Below, piece after piece: positions 6,900-8,119 of a DNA stretch of 8,119 nucleotides. Positions within the stretch are counted from its first letter, which is position 1. Every line of letters starts with the position of its first letter. The notes beneath the pieces were generated by a model. It was not told where the DNA came from. It did no database searches and saw nothing but the letters and a program-made list of their open reading frames with translations. Origin of the DNA: JBBRSC01 sp038245795 (lineage in GTDB: Bacteria > Actinomycetota > Acidimicrobiia > Acidimicrobiales > Microtrichaceae); assembly GCA_038245795.1 (NCBI GenBank), contig JBBRSC010000155.1, forward strand, positions 1 through 8,119, given 5' to 3'. The position numbers and the translations under genes were made by a program.

Positions 6900-7697
6900 A
6901 TGGAAACCACCCGAAGTATCGCCCAGATCCACGATCAGGCCGGACCGGTCGATACCACTGCCGAGTTCCTGCAACTCCAAGCAGCGATCGATGACATGGC
7001 CGCACGGGTCAAAGCCCGTTTCGACGTCGTCCGCGATCCGTCGTCAGACGAGTTCGAGACCTACGGCGTCGAAGGCGGCCCGACTGGGTCGATTCGCGCC
7101 TACTCCGGCCCCGAGGTCGACTGGATGGTCCACTCCTGGCTCGGCAATCCGTCGGTCGGTTTCACGAACCTGCACTTGACCTGCTGGCTCGGTCCCCACA
7201 CCTGGGTCCCGCACCTCGGCATCGCCTTCGGCACCTTGCCCGACTTCTGGTACTTCGTCGACTTCATCCCCCGCAAGGACATGCTCGTCGAGCCGACATA
7301 CCTCGACAAGTACTACGAGCCCAACAATGTCGAGTACATGGCAATGAGGGACGAACCCGGTTTCAGCCCCTTCGTCAGCCAGACCCTCTACATCCGTCAG
7401 TCGGTGTCGCACACCGCGCTGTGCTTCGTGGCGGAACGATCACAACGATCGCTCGATCGCATGATCGAACTCGCCAATGGTCGCCTCGAGCAATGGTTCG
7501 CCCACCTCGATGCTGGCGATCCCGTCGACCCCAGCGAACGCGCTGCATTGGCGGAACGCGACCTCGCCGTTCGCCGAAACGTTGCGGATCGGGACCCCGC
7601 AAACATCATGGGTGTCCGGTACTTCGGCGAAGAGATGACCGAGCGACTCGTCGCCGCGCTCTGGGGCGGGAATCGAACCACCCCGCGGCCCGTGTAG
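6900..7697 (+). CDS. Red chlorophyll catabolite reductase (RCCR)-like protein
   Basis: From the ATG at 6900 the product is 265 aa, cytoplasmic, with no signal or membrane segment. It is not a common bacterial enzyme type, but several blocks match plant RCCR (Arabidopsis ACD2) as I recall it: VDFIPRKDMLVEPTYLDKYY (120-139; plant LDLPHRKDLVLNPDYLKEYY), SPFVSQTLYIRQSVSHTA (156-173; plant NPYVSPSLFVRSAFSPTA), ERDLAVRR (219-226; plant ERRDKSFRR) and RYFGEEMTERLV (240-251; plant RMFGEEVSSRVV). RCCR belongs to the ferredoxin-dependent bilin reductase fold and reduces the C20/C1 double bond of the opened chlorophyll macrocycle. The bacterial substrate is unknown. The core matches the plant protein without its plastid transit peptide. 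Of the two plant residues I recall as important (Glu154, Asp291), the Glu appears to align with a Gly here and the Asp lies in a region with Asp230/Asp232, though this is from a memory alignment. A Rieske oxygenase follows 63 bp downstream, probably in the same transcript. Family fairly sure; function inferred. Confidence 0.78.
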   Translation: METTRSIAQIHDQAGPVDTTAEFLQLQAAIDDMAARVKARFDVVRDPSSDEFETYGVEGGPTGSIRAYSGPEVDWMVHSWLGNPSVGFTNLHLTCWLGPHTWVPHLGIAFGTLPDFWYFVDFIPRKDMLVEPTYLDKYYEPNNVEYMAMRDEPGFSPFVSQTLYIRQSVSHTALCFVAERSQRSLDRMIELANGRLEQWFAHLDAGDPVDPSERAALAERDLAVRRNVADRDPANIMGVRYFGEEMTERLVAALWGGNRTTPRPV

Positions 7698-7701
7698 ACA
7701 C

Positions 7702-7745
7702 CGAACACAACGAACACCCAGACCTCCCCATCCGTTGACGAACAC
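7702..7745 (+). repeat. Three short direct repeats CGAACAC
   Basis: CGAACAC occurs at 7702-7708, 7711-7717 and 7739-7745, all within the 63-bp gap between the RCCR-like and Rieske genes. Offsets are 9 and 28 bp. This gap is C/A-rich and otherwise holds only the Shine-Dalgarno site. A regulatory role is possible but unsupported. Confidence 0.25.
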
Positions 7746-7750
7746 CCCCT

Positions 7751-7755
7751 AGGAG
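7751..7755 (+). promoter_or_regulatory. Shine-Dalgarno site for the Rieske oxygenase
   Basis: AGGAG lies 5 nt before the GTG at 7761 and decides this GTG as the start; the protein then begins at the usual NHWYA block of the family. Confidence 0.75.
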
Positions 7756-7760
7756 ACATC

Positions 7761-8119
7761 GTGCTGAAGAACCATTGGTACGCACTCGAATTCGCTGAAG
7801 ACGTCACCGACGTCCCCCACAAGGCAGAGATCATGGGTCAGCACCTCGTGCTCTACCGCGATTCCCGCGGTCGGGTCGTCGCTCAATCCGACATCTGCAT
7901 CCACCGTGGCGGTCCCCTGTCGGGGGGCAAGGTCAAGGGCGATTGCATCGAGTGCCCCTACCACGGCTGGCGGTACGACACCTCGGGCGCGTGCGTGTCC
8001 ATCCCCGCCAACCGCGAAGGTCTTCCGATTCCCAAAAAGGCCCGCGTCGACACCTACCCGTGTGAGGAGCGCTACGGCATGATTTTCGTGTTCCTCGGTG
8101 ACCTCGACGAGGCCGAGCG
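7761..8119 (+). CDS. Rieske non-heme iron oxygenase, N-terminal part (cut by window end)
   Basis: About 119 codons are visible, read from a GTG start (MLKNHWYALEFAEDV) with a strong Shine-Dalgarno site; the frame stays open to the last base, so the catalytic half is missing. The Rieske [2Fe-2S] site is complete: C46-I-H48, 16 residues, C65-P-Y-H68, within HRGGPLSGG and CPYHGWRYD, followed by IPANREGLPIPKKARVDTYP and ERYGMIFVFLGD. This layout is that of the oxygenase (alpha) component of single-subunit-type Rieske enzymes (VanA-like, also the group holding plant pheophorbide a oxygenase), typically about 330-450 aa, rather than of a small Rieske ferredoxin. It would take electrons from a ferredoxin or reductase partner not seen here. 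The 63-bp gap and shared strand suggest cotranscription with the RCCR-like gene. Whether the substrate is a tetrapyrrole, a methoxy-aromatic or a steroid cannot be told from this half; the missing 2-His-1-carboxylate domain would help. Confidence 0.92.
   Translation, partial: MLKNHWYALEFAEDVTDVPHKAEIMGQHLVLYRDSRGRVVAQSDICIHRGGPLSGGKVKGDCIECPYHGWRYDTSGACVSIPANREGLPIPKKARVDTYPCEERYGMIFVFLGDLDEAE

Noticed and set aside
7702..7745. CGAACAC copies as actinobacterial LexA (SOS) boxes
   Set aside because: Only one half of the SOS box is present; no GTTCG-type opposing half at the needed spacing.
1..8119. CRISPR array, tRNA, rRNA, transposase, attachment site or other mobile element
   Set aside because: No repeat-spacer pattern, cloverleaf, transposase-like protein or long terminal repeat was found on either strand.

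Overview
The window reads as high-GC bacterial DNA (roughly 60-65% G+C by eye) with strongly G/C-ending codons, ATG/GTG starts, tight operon packing and a lipobox secretion signal. Together these suggest an environmental actinobacterium, possibly of the Acidimicrobiia type. That placement is inference from style only; no rRNA or marker gene is present. Every gene I can support lies on the + strand.

Region 1 (1-3472) is a compact three-gene catabolic operon: a CaiB/BaiF (family III) CoA-transferase, a kynurenine-formamidase-like metal-dependent cyclase/hydrolase, and an MmgE/PrpD-family hydro-lyase or decarboxylase. Both junctions are 4-bp ATGA stop/start overlaps, so translation is probably coupled. 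The substrate is unknown, but the set fits activation of an organic acid as a CoA thioester, a hydrolytic (ring-opening or amide/lactone) step, and dehydration or decarboxylation.

Region 2 (3473-6783) is a self-contained transcription unit. A good sigma-70-like promoter (TTGCGA, 17 bp, TATAGT) has its -10 and start region covered by a striking tandem pair of palindromes (3560-3592). It drives a very large exported lipoprotein (about 1037 aa) that ends at a 14-bp hairpin. The lipoprotein has no family I can name with certainty. Parts of it resemble the two-barrel lipid-binding BPI/TULIP fold, and it carries twelve extracytoplasmic cysteines that fall into six neighbouring pairs.

Region 3 (6784-8119) is the most interesting part. 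Downstream of two small inverted repeats lies a protein that looks like a bacterial relative of plant red chlorophyll catabolite reductase (RCCR, ferredoxin-dependent bilin reductase fold). It is followed after 63 bp by the start of a Rieske non-heme iron oxygenase, which runs off the window edge. In plants the two consecutive macrocycle-breaking enzymes of chlorophyll breakdown are a Rieske oxygenase (pheophorbide a oxygenase) and RCCR. Finding the same pair of families adjacent in a bacterium suggests an undescribed tetrapyrrole (or other conjugated-ring) degradation or modification pathway. This is an inference that the cut-off neighbourhood could support or overturn.
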